A stretch of DNA of 64,000 nt, taken from assembly GCA_903844845.1 (NCBI GenBank), contig CAIMVG010000009.1, positions 1-64,000 on the forward strand. Direction: 5' to 3'. The first letter of the stretch is position 1; each line of letters opens with the position of its first letter. The position numbers and the translations under genes are program-made. The notes under the pieces were generated by a model, which was given only the letters and a program-made list of their open reading frames with translations, was not told the DNA's origin and did not search any database. This stretch comes from an uncultured Dehalococcoidia bacterium. Lineage in GTDB: Bacteria > Chloroflexota > Dehalococcoidia > Dehalococcoidales > UBA1222. This document shows, in pieces, positions 45,433 through 59,181 of the stretch.

Positions 45433-46620
45433 CTACTCTGCGACCAGCCTGAGGAAACGCCGTTTACCGACTTTAAGCACCACTCCGCTGCGAACTTCGC
45501 AATTGGCGGCTTCCAGCCTCACCCCGTCTAGTTCAACCCCTCCCTGTTCGATAAGGCGCGAGCCCTCGCCTTTGCTCTTAACCAGCCCTGCGTCCAGCAT
45601 CACCTGGGGGATGGACAACATCCCGCAGGTGACTTTGAAATCGACTATTTCACCCGGGGCTTCCTTGTTTTGCACCACCCTGACAAAGGAGTCTTCCGCT
45701 TCCTGTGCGGTTGCTTTGTCGTAAAGCTGGGTGACTATTTCTCTCCCGAGCCTCTTCTTCAACGGCATGGGGTTAGCCCCGTTTTCGATCTCTTTGCAAA
45801 GGCCCAAGAGTTCGGCGTCGGGGATATCGGTTACCAACATGAAATAAGAGAGAATCAGGTTGTCCGGGATTGACATAACTTTGCCATATATCTGCGCCGG
45901 GGGTTCGGCAACCCCGATGTAATTCCCGAGGCTTTTGCTCATCTTGTGAGTGCCGTCCGTACCGACCAGCAGAGGGGTCATCAGCACCTGCTGGGGCCAT
46001 TGGCCCATGGCGGTCTGGAGCTCTCGCCCTACCAGGAGGTTGAACTTCTGGTCCGTTCCGCCGAATTCCATGTCGGATTGGACCATAACCGAGTCATACG
46101 CCTGTAAAAGGGGATAAAGGAGCTCTGTGAGGGTGATGGGGCGGCCGGCGGCGTAACGCTTGCTGAAGTCTTCCCTGGCGAGGAACTGGGCGATGGTGAA
46201 GCGGCTTGTGAGTTTAAGGACATCCGCAAGCGAGAACTTGCCGAACCATTCGGTTTGCCAGCGGACCTCTGTGCGTTCTTTGTCCACTATTTTAAAGAAT
46301 TGCTGCATATATGTCTCGGCGTTTTCCTTAACCTGGTTGTGAGTGAGCATCGGGCGAGTGACGCTGACGCCGGTGGGGTCGCCGATCTGGGCTGTCCAAT
46401 CCCCGACGATGAGCACCACCTGGTGCCCGAGGTCCTGGAACTGGCGCAGTTTGCGCAGCCCAACCATGTGTCCAAGGTGGATATCCGGCGATGAAGGGTC
46501 AAACCCTTCTTTAAGCCGCAGGACGTCGCCCTTTTTAAGGCGCGCTATGAGGTCGTCCTTAACTATAATCTCGGCCACGCCGCGGTTTAAAAGGCGATTG
46601 AAATCTATATTTTGCTGCAT
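45433..46620 (-). CDS. tyrS: Tyrosyl-tRNA synthetase
   Basis: A 395-residue class I synthetase of the TyrS2 (TyrZ-like) type. The HIGH motif appears as HLGHM (about 49-53), the KMSKS loop is present as KMSKS (about 232-236), and the tyrosine pocket lies in GGTDQKFNLLVGR. The C-terminal S4 RNA-binding domain (about 335-395; SRLIEQGGVELDG) contacts the tRNA. The gene follows ribF by 32 bp on the same strand. No T-box leader is visible. Confidence 0.96.
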   Translation of the reverse strand: MQQNIDFNRLLNRGVAEIIVKDDLIARLKKGDVLRLKEGFDPSSPDIHLGHMVGLRKLRQFQDLGHQVVLIVGDWTAQIGDPTGVSVTRPMLTHNQVKENAETYMQQFFKIVDKERTEVRWQTEWFGKFSLADVLKLTSRFTIAQFLAREDFSKRYAAGRPITLTELLYPLLQAYDSVMVQSDMEFGGTDQKFNLLVGRELQTAMGQWPQQVLMTPLLVGTDGTHKMSKSLGNYIGVAEPPAQIYGKVMSIPDNLILSYFMLVTDIPDAELLGLCKEIENGANPMPLKKRLGREIVTQLYDKATAQEAEDSFVRVVQNKEAPGEIVDFKVTCGMLSIPQVMLDAGLVKSKGEGSRLIEQGGVELDGVRLEAANCEVRSGVVLKVGKRRFLRLVAE

Positions 46621-46652
46621 TTTGTTACTCCGATTAAAGAATCCCTTAGGCC

Positions 46653-47582
46653 TTAACTGCAGGCACTCGCCTTTTCCCTGACTATCTGAATATCTTTTTC
46701 TATCTGTGCTATGAGCGATTCGGCGTCGTTGAACTTCTGTTCACCGCGGATGCGCTCTATTATATCAATCTTGAAGTCCCGGCGGTAAAGGTCGCCTTTG
46801 AAATCTATCACGTGAACTTCCAGTATGCGTTCAACACCGTCAAAGGTTGGACGTCGGCCGATGAATACGGCCGCGAGGTATGACGTGCCTTCCACGATGG
46901 TTTTGGCCGCATATACCCCATCCAGCGGGAGGGCTTGTACAGGGTCTAGGTCGAGGTTAGCCGTTGGAAAGCCGAGCCTGGTTCCGCGCCCTTCCCCCTC
47001 GATGACCCTGCCTTCAAGACTGAAACACCTTCCCAGCATGGCGTTGGCCCTCGCGATGTCTCCGTCCGCCAGCGCTTTGCGAATCTCCGTGCTGGAGATG
47101 ATGGCTTCTCCATATTTTATTGGGCCCAGGACTTCAGTACTGAACCCGAGTTTAGTACCCAGGTCGTGCAGGGTTTCGAGCGAGCCTTCGCGGTGGTGTC
47201 CGAGTGCGAAATCCCACCCGAGTATCATACCTTTCATCTTGAGATAGTGCTGTAAAAGTAGCACGAATGGCTGGGCTCCGAGGTCAGCGAGTTCTTTTGA
47301 AAACGTTAGAGTGACCACGATGTCGACGCCCGTTGATTTGATGAGACGGATCCGCTCGGTAAGGCTGGTGAGGGATGGGATGGTTTCGCCGGGTTCCAAT
47401 AGAGCCATGGGGTGCCTTTTAAACGTGACTACTGCGCTGAGTAACTTTTTAGCGCGTGCCTGTGCCACAAGCTCCCGCAACAGGGTCTGATGCCCGGCGT
47501 GCAGGCCGTCGAAAACCCCTATCGAAACAAGCGTTTCCTTGGTCGGGGTAAGGCCGCTGAGTTCTTTTTCCAATGTCGTCAT
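46653..47582 (-). CDS. ribF: Bifunctional riboflavin kinase/FAD synthetase RibF
   Basis: A 309-residue two-domain enzyme. The N-terminal nucleotidyltransferase has GVFDGLHAGHQTLL (about 23-36, HxGH-type); the C-terminal flavokinase has GRGTRLGFPTANLD (about 198-211) and VYAAKTIVEG. It converts riboflavin to FMN and then FAD. The ATG at 47582 has AGGA seven bases upstream and a good promoter 50-80 bp upstream. First gene of an operon with tyrS. Confidence 0.95.
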   Translation of the reverse strand: MTTLEKELSGLTPTKETLVSIGVFDGLHAGHQTLLRELVAQARAKKLLSAVVTFKRHPMALLEPGETIPSLTSLTERIRLIKSTGVDIVVTLTFSKELADLGAQPFVLLLQHYLKMKGMILGWDFALGHHREGSLETLHDLGTKLGFSTEVLGPIKYGEAIISSTEIRKALADGDIARANAMLGRCFSLEGRVIEGEGRGTRLGFPTANLDLDPVQALPLDGVYAAKTIVEGTSYLAAVFIGRRPTFDGVERILEVHVIDFKGDLYRRDFKIDIIERIRGEQKFNDAESLIAQIEKDIQIVREKASACS

Positions 47583-47636
47583 CTTGTGGTCCTAGTATCC
47601 TAATTTATAGAGTTCGATTTTTGGTAAATGGCGATT

Positions 47637-47666
47637 ATTATAGCCCCGTTATATATTAAGAGTAAA
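47637..47666 (-). promoter_or_regulatory. ribF-tyrS promoter
   Basis: On the minus strand, TTTACT (47666-47661) and TATAAT (47642-47637) are spaced by 18 bp. The expected start site lies about 45 bp before the ribF ATG. Confidence 0.65.
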
Positions 47667-47776
47667 GAATTTGCCAAACTTGTTTCTATAACCCGCGGGT
47701 TAATCCGCGGTTTGGCGATGCCCGGATGATTTTTAAAACATGCCTGTTACCGAAAGTAGCGCCCTTTCCGGTAAAA

Positions 47777-47785
47777 TGTTATAAT
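47777..47785 (+). promoter_or_regulatory. Upstream rpoBC promoter candidate (extended -10)
   Basis: TGTTATAAT is an extended -10 element (TGn followed by TATAAT at 47780-47785). No -35 match is seen. A 7-bp hairpin, GGGCTAG-AAAGGG-CTAGCCC (47818-47837), follows in the leader that it would produce. Confidence 0.5.
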
Positions 47786-47904
47786 GCATATACATAAAGG
47801 TATTAAACCACAAAAACGGGCTAGAAAGGGCTAGCCCATCCACCACAAAATAAACGACCCCATCTCAGCCGAACGTTGTATTTCCGTCCGGGAGCGAAGC
47901 TTTG

Positions 47905-47933
47905 TTGACAAACATTAATTGTTATGGTATGAT
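47905..47933 (+). promoter_or_regulatory. Main rpoBC promoter
   Basis: TTGACA (47905-47910), a 17-bp spacer and TATGAT (47928-47933) form a near-consensus sigma-70-type promoter. Transcription would start near 47940, giving a leader of about 120 bases before rpoB. The ribosomal protein genes rplJ and rplL, which often precede rpoB, are not upstream here, so rpoBC has its own promoters. Confidence 0.82.
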
Positions 47934-48058
47934 TCTAGTTTGCTTATGACTTCTGTCTATTCGTCTTTTCATTTTCATTTTCCGCACACAGTTATTTGGT
48001 TGTAAAACCACGGCCAAAAATTGGCCATTTTCCCCCGCAGGTCTATTTTAAGGAGTGA

Positions 48059-51000
48059 GTGTCTTTGGAACTAGCAATTTTCCCCGTCGGAACTAGAGAA
48101 CCTGTACCCCACAATTCTTACGCCCATATCCCTTCCGTGGTCGAAGTTCCCAACCTTATCGATCTCCAGTTAGCCTCTTTCCAGTGGCTGCAGGAGGACG
48201 GCATCAAGCAATTGTTAGAGGAACTCTCACCCATAAAGGATTTCACCGGCAACCGTCTGGAGCTCAGTTTTGTTGATTACGAGTTCAGAGAACCCCGTCT
48301 GTCCGAACAGGAGTGTACAAACCGTGATCAGACCTATTCTATTACCCTGTATGTAAAGGCCCGACTGCTGGTAAAGGGCACGGGCGAAATTAAGGAACCA
48401 TTTGACCTATTCTTCGGCGATATGCCCATGATGACAGCCCAGGGCACTTATATAACAAGCGGCACGGAGCGTGTTATAGTCAGCCAACTGCTGCGCTCCC
48501 CCGGCGTTTATTTTACTGTGGCCGAAGATGCCGTCAGCGGCCGTCGTATGTGCAATGCCAACCTTATCCCCAGCCGGGGTGCCTGGCTGGATTTTGAGAC
48601 GAGCACCCGCGACGTCATTTCCGTCAAGATCGACGGCAAGCGCAAGATCCCGATAACCACCCTTCTACGCGCTATTGGATTCGCGTCCGACAGCGACCTG
48701 CTCAAGATGTTCTCGGGAGAGGACAACGATCCAGACCATCAGTTCATCAAGTCCACCATGGACCGTGATCCTTCTATTCATGACGAGAATACCGCGTTAA
48801 TGGATATCTACCGCAAGGTACGCCCGGGTGACCCCCCGAACCTTGAGAATGCCAAGAAACTGCTTCAGAATATGTTCTTCAACCCTGAGCATTATGACCT
48901 GGGTTTGGTGGGGCGTTACAAGCTTAACCGCAGGCTGGGATTGCAACCACAGGCCGAAGGCGAAGGCCGAGCCCTCACCCGCGAGGACATGGCAGAGATA
49001 GTCCGCCATATCCTTATGGTTAATAACGGTCAGGACCACCATGATGATATAGACCATCTTGGTAACCGCCGTATCCGAACCGTAGGCGAACTGATTCAAA
49101 ACCAGTTCCGCCTTGGCCTTATGAGACTGGAGAGGGTTGCCCGTGAACGTATGAGCATCCTTTCCGCAGAGGCGCTAACCCCCGGGGCTCTGGTAAACAT
49201 CCGCCCCGTGGTATCCGCCGTACGCGAATTCTTCGGCGGATCCCAACTCTCACAATTCATGGACCAGACCAATCCACTGGCCGAACTCACTCATAAACGC
49301 CGCCTTTCGGCCATGGGCCCTGGTGGTCTTTCCCGCGAACGCGCCGGATTTGATGTCCGCGATGTCCATTTTTCACATTACGGCCGCATTTGCCCCATCG
49401 AGACGCCCGAAGGCCCAAACATCGGTCTTATCGGATCCCTGGCAACTTATGGTCGCATCAACCGTTATGGTTTCATCGAAACCCCCTATCGTAAGGTCAA
49501 GACAGAACTTGACACTCACAGCGCCGAGATGGTAGGACGCAAGCCCCTAGAGGACGTAAAAGACAGCAAAGGCAAGATCCTGCTTGAAGCCGGCGTAGAA
49601 GTTACCAAAGAGATGCTTGCCAAACTGGCGAAGCAGTCGGCACACTCAATAAAAATCACCCCTTTTGTGTCGCTCGAATCAGAATACATGCAGGCTGATA
49701 CCGAAGATAAATTGGTAGTTGGTCAGGCTAACGCCAAATTGAATGCACTTGGCGAGTTCACCGAAGAGCACGTTGAAGCCCGTTTCGCAGACCAGTACCT
49801 GTTCATGCCTCCCGCGAAGATTGAGTATATGGACGTATCCCCGAAACAGATATTCAGCGTCGCCGCGTCGCTCATCCCCTTTTTGGAGCACGACGATGCC
49901 AACCGCGCACTGATGGGTGCGAACATGCAGCGCCAGGGTGTTCCCCTGGTGCTGCCTGAAGCGCCTCTTGTGGCCACCGGGATGGAAACCGAGGCTGCCA
50001 AATACAGTGGGCAGGTGCTTTTCAGCAAAGCTGACGGAGCCATCACTTCTGTGACCAGTTCCGAGATTGTCGTTACCACGCCCGACGGGCGCAGCGAGAC
50101 CTATCCCTTGAAGAAGTTCGTGCGCACTAACCAGGGGACGTGCATCAACCAACGGCCGATGGTGAGCAAGGGAGACCATGTCTCTGCCGGGCAGGTTCTG
50201 GCCGATAGTTCAGCCACCGAGCGCGGAGAACTAGCCCTGGGTCAGAATGTTGTTGCTGCCTTCATGAGCTGGAACGGTTATAACTACGAAGACGCTATTA
50301 TCGTTAGCGACCGGCTGATTGAACGGGACAAATTCACCTCGATCCATATCTCCAAACATGAAGTAGAAGCCCGCGATACAAAGTTAGGGCCTGAAGAAAT
50401 AACCCGCGACATACCCAACGTGGGCGAAGAAAACCTGCGTGAGCTGGACGAATTCGGAATTATCAGGGTTGGCGCCGAGGTCGAACCCGGCGATATCCTG
50501 GTCGGTAAAATCACACCCAAGGGCGAAACCGAACTTTCTGCGGAAGAAAAATTACTTCGAGCCATTTTCGGCGAAAAGGCTCGTGAGGTAAAGGATACTT
50601 CACTGAGGGTACCCCACGGTGAGTCCGGAAAGGTCATCAACGTTCGGATTTTCTCACGCGATGATGGCGACGAACTACCTGTCCGTGTGAATAAATGGGT
50701 ACAGGTCTGGGTTGCCCAGAAACGCAAGATTTCAGTTGGCGACAAGCTGGCCGGGCGCCATGGAAACAAGGGCGTTATCTCTATCATCTGCCCTGTAGAG
50801 GACATGCCTTACCTTCCCGACGGCACACCGGTGGATGTTGTGCTAAATCCTATCGGAGTACCTTCCAGAATGAACCTGGGGCAGATCCTTGAAACTCACC
50901 TTGGCTGGGTAGGCCAGATGCTGGGTTTTAAAGCAGTGACCCCAGTATTCGACGGTGCCACCGATGTTGATATCGAAGATGGGCTTGCCCGTGTCTGGAT

Positions 51001-51801
51001 GGCCCAGCAGGCCAAAGCCCTTTCCATTGACCCTGATAATCAGCATTCTTCTTTCGATCTCGCGAAAACTAAGTCCTGGATAAAAGGGCGTGGCTATGAC
51101 GCGGAAAAAGCTTTCGATAGGGAGCACCGAGGAGAGGGGCGGCTGATATGCCTGAAGCTCTGGCTCGAGGATCAGGGAGTCGCCAGTCATAAACTAGGAG
51201 TAAAAGAAGTTGAGAAGCAGGTACGCCAGCTCGCCGAGGAACGGAACCTTCCTTCACCTATCGGTGGAAAAGTACAACTTCGCGACGGCCGGACCGGGGA
51301 GTTGTTCGACCAGCCCGTGACCGTAGGCAATATATACATAATGAAACTGATCCACCTTGTGGAAGACAAGGTCCATGCTCGCGCCACCGGTCCCTATTCG
51401 CTGATTTCACAACAGCCTCTGGGGGGCAAGGCCCAGTTCGGAGGACAACGCTTCGGCGAAATGGAAGTCTGGTCCCTAGAAGCCTATGGGGCCGCTCATA
51501 ACCTCCAGGAGATGCTGACGACCAAGTCTGACGACGTTACCGGCCGGTCCAAGACCTATGAAGCCATCGTGAAGGGCGACGACATCATGCCTCCCGGTGT
51601 ACCTGAATCCTTCAAGGTACTTGTGAAAGAGCTTCAAAGCCTCGGCCTTTCTGTCGAGGTCTTGAATGAGGAAGAAAAAGCTGTTTCTGCCGATAAGGTA
51701 AAAGAAGCTGGAGACACCGACAGGGAAATGCCTGTGCTGGGAACTGCCGCGTCGCTCATGGTTGATGACACCGCGGAAGCTAACGAGGGAGAAGTAAAAT
51801 A

Positions 51802-51802
<1 letters not shown>
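48059..51802 (+). CDS. rpoB: RNA polymerase beta subunit
   Basis: A 1247-residue beta subunit, full length. The rifampicin-pocket segment (about 393-425) reads [20 protein letters not shown] in its first part and carries the sensitive-type residues. Downstream landmarks are [34 protein letters not shown]-like TPYRKVKTE, the active-site region [30 protein letters not shown] and the C-terminal clamp [19 protein letters not shown]. The GTG start has AAGGAG five bases upstream. The stop overlaps the rpoC start (TAATG). Confidence 0.98.
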
Positions 51803-55740
<3,938 letters not shown>

Positions 55741-55757
55741 TATCACGGAAAAAATAA

Positions 55758-55797
55758 AAAAAGGGAAAGGCCCTTGGGCCTTTCCCTTTTTTGTTTC
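55758..55797. terminator. rpoBC terminator, bidirectional
   Basis: Stem AAAAAGGGAAAGGCCC / GGGCCTTTCCCTTTTT around a 2-4-base loop, with T-runs on both strands. It closes rpoBC and probably the convergent DUF4190 gene. Confidence 0.9.
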
Positions 55798-55809
55798 TCG
55801 AAAAGACAG

Positions 55810-56226
55810 CTAAAATAACAACCTGCCACTGTTGGCGGAAACAGAGACTGCTGAAGATGTGGTGGTTGTGGTGAGAGCAAATATCAAAAAAATGATTATT
55901 AGGCATATATAGATAACTAAGGCCATTGATCCGCCTATCAAACCCGCCGTCGCCATACCCCTACCTTCGAGAGTTGGCTCTTTTTTAATGTGATTCAGGG
56001 AAACTGCGCCCATGACTATAGCCGGGATCGAACAAACAACAAAAGGGGGCAGAAAACTCACGATTCCAAGGACCATCGACACAATCGCGAGTCCGTCTAT
56101 CTTGCGGGCTGGTCCTATAGGCACTCCGGGCTGAACGGACGGATTTTGACCGGTCAGACTACTGCCGCACTTGTTGCAGAACGAACTGCTTTCAGGATTT
56201 TGAGCCTCGCAGTTATTACAATACAT
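55810..56226 (-). CDS. Zinc-ribbon DUF4190 membrane protein
   Basis: A 138-residue protein. An N-terminal zinc ribbon (CNNC at 3-6, CNKCG at about 17-21) is followed by a linker and two membrane helices (about 42-75 and 95-117), with the DUF4190 pattern AIVSMVLGIVSFLPPFV and GRGMATAGLIGGS. The role is unknown; these proteins are frequent in Chloroflexota and Actinobacteria. The ATG at 56226 is chosen; the TTG two codons earlier is less likely. Thr/Ser-rich C terminus. Confidence 0.85.
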   Translation of the reverse strand: MYCNNCEAQNPESSSFCNKCGSSLTGQNPSVQPGVPIGPARKIDGLAIVSMVLGIVSFLPPFVVCSIPAIVMGAVSLNHIKKEPTLEGRGMATAGLIGGSMALVIYICLIIIFLIFALTTTTTSSAVSVSANSGRLLF

Positions 56227-56415
56227 CGTCAATTTTCTCCAAAGGAACGCCTAGCATAGCTACTTTAGTTTATCGAACATAAAACGTCAATGGAATGCGA
56301 TGTTTAACGACAATAATATCATTTTACTAGATAGGAGATATTAAAGCTGGACTTTTTTAAGCATGCCAGACTCCAATCAGTGCAAAACAACAAATCAAAA
56401 TCATGGAAATTGATG

Positions 56416-56424
56416 TGCTATAAT
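56416..56424 (+). promoter_or_regulatory. ruvB promoter, extended -10
   Basis: TGCTATAAT (56416-56424) is an extended -10 element. The start site would fall near 56431, about 23 bases before the AUA codon at 56454 and only about five bases before an upstream in-frame TTG at 56436. This argues that the TTG is not the start. Confidence 0.65.
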
Positions 56425-56453
56425 AGCCTCAAAATTTGGGTAAGGAGCACGCT

Positions 56454-57476
56454 ATAGCCCGTATCATCACCGGTAAGCCGCTCGCCGAGGACATTTCGTT
56501 GGATTCCAACCTGCGCCCTAGGAGTTTGTCCGAGTTCATCGGGCAGGCAAAAATCAAAGAGAACCTGGGCATATCCATCGCGGCCGCCCGGGCGCGTGGT
56601 GAAGCCTTGGATCATGTACTGCTTTACGGCCCCCCAGGTCTTGGGAAAACGACACTAGCGAATATCATCGCAGTGGAGATGGGTGTTAGCATCCGCATCA
56701 CCTCCGGTCCGGCGATCGAACGCAGCGGTGACTTGGCGGCAATCCTGACTAACCTTCATGCGCAGGATATACTTTTTATCGACGAGATCCACCGGCTTGG
56801 CCGCGACGTTGAAGAAGTACTTTACCCTGCCATGGAAGAACGAGCGCTAGACATTGTTATCGGCAAGGGGCCCACGGCGAAAAGTCTGCGCCTCAAGCTC
56901 CCCGCTTTTACACTCATCGGGGCGACCACGCGTTTTGCGTCACTCAGCGCTCCCCTGAGGGACAGATTCGGCTCCGTTTACCGCATGGATTATTACGACG
57001 TGCATTCCATGGAAGCTATAGTAAAACGTTCCGCACACCTTCTAGGCGTAAAGGCTGAGGATACAGGGTTACACGAGATAGCCTGCCGCTCCCGGGGGAC
57101 ACCAAGAGTGGCGAACCGATTGTTAAAAAGGGTTCGCGATTACACCCAGGTGAAAGCCGATGGCGAGATCACACACGATATAGCACTCACGGCCTTGGGA
57201 CGTCTGGAAGTCGACCCCATCGGATTGGACGAGATAGACCACAGACTGTTACGAAGCATCATCGAGAAGTTTAACGGAGGGCCTGTTGGACTGGAAACTA
57301 TCGCAGCTTCGATAAGCGAGGAAGCCGACACAATAATGGATGTTTACGAGCCATATCTACTGCAACTCGGGTTTCTCGACCGTACCCCGCGGGGCAGGCA
57401 GGTAACGCCGCTGGCATACAAGCACCTCGGTTTGGCATACAACAAAGACAAGAATGTCCAACCTGGGTTGTTGTGA
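56454..57476 (+). CDS. ruvB: Holliday junction DNA helicase RuvB
   Basis: A 340-residue AAA+ motor that drives branch migration with RuvA. N-terminal [11 protein letters not shown], Walker [10 protein letters not shown] (59-67), Walker [10 protein letters not shown], sensor [11 protein letters not shown], arginine finger region PLRDRFG and the C-terminal winged helix ([13 protein letters not shown]). The start is unusual: the only well-placed ribosome site, TAAGGAG, lies six bases before an ATA codon at 56454; the nearest standard start in frame, TTG at 56436, precedes that site and lies almost at the presumed transcription start. Either AUA initiation or TTG is used. The stop overlaps the queH GTG start by four bases. 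Confidence 0.93.
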   Translation: MARIITGKPLAEDISLDSNLRPRSLSEFIGQAKIKENLGISIAAARARGEALDHVLLYGPPGLGKTTLANIIAVEMGVSIRITSGPAIERSGDLAAILTNLHAQDILFIDEIHRLGRDVEEVLYPAMEERALDIVIGKGPTAKSLRLKLPAFTLIGATTRFASLSAPLRDRFGSVYRMDYYDVHSMEAIVKRSAHLLGVKAEDTGLHEIACRSRGTPRVANRLLKRVRDYTQVKADGEITHDIALTALGRLEVDPIGLDEIDHRLLRSIIEKFNGGPVGLETIAASISEEADTIMDVYEPYLLQLGFLDRTPRGRQVTPLAYKHLGLAYNKDKNVQPGLL

Positions 57477-58036
57477 GCCTGGTGCCTGATTCCGTCCTCG
57501 TCCACACCTGCTGTGCGCATTGCAGCGCATATACAGTAGCATACTGGCGCACACTGGGCTACAGTGTTACGGGGTTCTGGTACAATCCAAATATCCACCC
57601 CTTCACTGAACATAACCTGCGTCTTGAAGCTGTTAAAAAACTGTCTGAGACGATGGATTTCCCGTTGAAAGTTGAAGAAGGGTATGATTTCAGGGAATAT
57701 TTTCGAATGGTAGCCTGGCGTGAGGATTCCCGATGCGCTCCCTGTTTCGAATTACGGCTGGGGAAAACGTCCCGAAAAGCCAGGGAACTTGGCATCGGTT
57801 CGTTTACCTCGAGCCTGCTAATCAGCCCCCATCAAAATCATGAGTTGGCCAGGAATACAGGAGTGAAGGCTGCGGCCGAAAACGGTGTGGGTTTTCTTTA
57901 CGCTGATCTGCGGAAGCGATATTCGGACAGCCGTCACATAACCAAGCCGATGGAACTTTATCGGCAACAGTATTGCGGTTGCATATACAGCGAATTCGAA
58001 CGATATTCAGCGACCGAACAAGGATCGAAGGCGTAG
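57473..58036 (+). CDS. queH: Epoxyqueuosine reductase QueH
   Basis: A 187-residue protein of the former DUF208 family. It has the cysteine set for an Fe-S cluster and a second metal: HTCCAHC (11-17), CAPCFELR (about 86-93) and the late YCGCIYSEF, plus NPNIHP and [13 protein letters not shown]. QueH reduces epoxyqueuosine to queuosine in tRNA, an alternative to QueG. The GTG start is within GTGA, overlapping the ruvB stop. ruvB-queH neighbourhoods are common. No other queuosine gene is in the window. Confidence 0.93.
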   Translation: MSLVPDSVLVHTCCAHCSAYTVAYWRTLGYSVTGFWYNPNIHPFTEHNLRLEAVKKLSETMDFPLKVEEGYDFREYFRMVAWREDSRCAPCFELRLGKTSRKARELGIGSFTSSLLISPHQNHELARNTGVKAAAENGVGFLYADLRKRYSDSRHITKPMELYRQQYCGCIYSEFERYSATEQGSKA

Positions 58037-58042
58037 ACGTAA

Positions 58043-58666
58043 ATGTGCCACTCCGAACACAGCGGCGACAGCCTTCACGACCGGAATCCCGGCACAATCG
58101 GTTACCGCGTACGCAAGATGTTGTGGGATGATGTCGAGCAGGTTCGAGGCATTGATCTCTTCTGCTTTCCGACCATGCTTCCACCTACCAATTACAAGAC
58201 AGAGTTTATCAACCCGATGGCCCATTACCTCGTGGCTTACACGGGCCCCTCCTATGATACAGTTGCCGACACAGAAAACCCGAAAACATTAATACTTGGA
58301 TTCATAGGACTTTGGTATCTAGCAGGCGAGATCCACGTTATTAACTTGGCGGTCCATCCTGACTTCAGGAGTATAGGTGTGGGAGAACTGCTTCTGATAA
58401 GAGGCATCGAGGTGGCAATACGACTACGGGCTATACTGGTAACTCTGGAGGTTCGGGTTTCAAACATCGAAGCCAAGGCGCTTTATTCGAAATACGGCTT
58501 TTCAGAAAGGGGTATCCGCCGGGCATATTACCTGGATAACCGCGAAGATGCAGCGATAATGACGCTCGAACAAATGGAATCGCCAGCCTACATTAAAAAG
58601 TTGCAACAACTCTACCGGACTTGGTCGGAAAAAACCGGGATTTCTTCTGAAACGAACGAAGATTAG
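58043..58666 (+). CDS. rimI: Ribosomal protein alanine N-acetyltransferase-like GNAT enzyme
   Basis: A 207-residue GNAT protein. The core has VINLAVHPDFRSIGVGELLL (split as motif A, with the acetyl-CoA loop R-x-x-G-x-G) and the RimI-typical EVRVSNIEAKALYSKYGF, then YYLDNREDAAIMTL. RimI acetylates the N terminus of ribosomal protein S18 and perhaps others. The N-terminal 20 residues and a loop around residues 65-90 are longer than in E. coli RimI. Start chosen at the first ATG seven bases after queH; the ribosome site is weak. Confidence 0.85.
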   Translation: MCHSEHSGDSLHDRNPGTIGYRVRKMLWDDVEQVRGIDLFCFPTMLPPTNYKTEFINPMAHYLVAYTGPSYDTVADTENPKTLILGFIGLWYLAGEIHVINLAVHPDFRSIGVGELLLIRGIEVAIRLRAILVTLEVRVSNIEAKALYSKYGFSERGIRRAYYLDNREDAAIMTLEQMESPAYIKKLQQLYRTWSEKTGISSETNED

Positions 58667-58848
58667 GTCATATCGGAAGAAAGCTTGCCACCCTCGGCCC
58701 AGTTAAACTTGGGGTTGTCTTTGAGGATGATAGTAACTTTCTCTTTGGGCGTCCCAAGCTTCACGAAGGCATCTGTGATACCTTCAATCAAAATCCTTTT
58801 CTGGTCGGTGGAACGCCCCAACCACATCTCAACTGTAACGATAGGCAT
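58663..58848 (-). CDS. 4-oxalocrotonate tautomerase-family protein
   Basis: A 61-residue protein. After removal of Met, Pro1 would be the catalytic base, as in all tautomerases of this family (MPIVTVEMWLGRS). The RSTDQKRILIEGIT pattern follows the usual G-R-xxxxK-x-L-I. R and K in the body fit binding of a carboxylated substrate. The actual substrate is unknown. It is convergent with rimI and overlaps its end by four bases. Confidence 0.88.
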   Translation of the reverse strand: MPIVTVEMWLGRSTDQKRILIEGITDAFVKLGTPKEKVTIILKDNPKFNWAEGGKLSSDMT

Positions 58849-58875
58849 AATTGCTCCTGAATGCGGTTTTCAGAG

Positions 58876-59103
58876 TTAGTCCGCTCCACCCTTCATTCTG
58901 TCGCGTTGTTTCTTCAGTTCACGTTGTCGCTCGAATTCTTCCTGGCTCATAGGAGTGCAGCTTTTAACTGCGTTGCTGTCCATAACCAGCAGAAAATTCT
59001 CGTGGCATTTCCAGCAGCGATAAGGTCCCTCATATCTGGAATCCAGAAGAGACATCTGGCCGTCAACATTACATTTCGGACAGGTAATTTTGACCATGCT
59101 CAT
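58876..59103 (-). CDS. Small zinc-ribbon protein
   Basis: A 75-residue protein with two CxxC knuckles, CPKC (about 8-11) and CWKC (about 30-33), then a charged helical C terminus (EEFERQRELKKQRDRMKGG). The ATG at 59103 has GGAGGGGG upstream at good distance; a GTG six codons earlier lies inside that site. Function unknown; perhaps nucleic acid or protein binding. Confidence 0.72.
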   Translation of the reverse strand: MSMVKITCPKCNVDGQMSLLDSRYEGPYRCWKCHENFLLVMDSNAVKSCTPMSQEEFERQRELKKQRDRMKGGAD

Positions 59104-59181
59104 TGGCTGGGCCCCCTCCACATTTTCTCGTTCCCGGCATATATCTATTACCGGAACCTTTAAGTTTTCAAATAGACTACT

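Noticed and set aside
47690..47712. CCGCGG direct/inverted pair in front of rpoB as a regulatory hairpin
   Set aside because: The 6-bp arms are self-complementary and the hairpin is weak; it lies upstream of both promoters.
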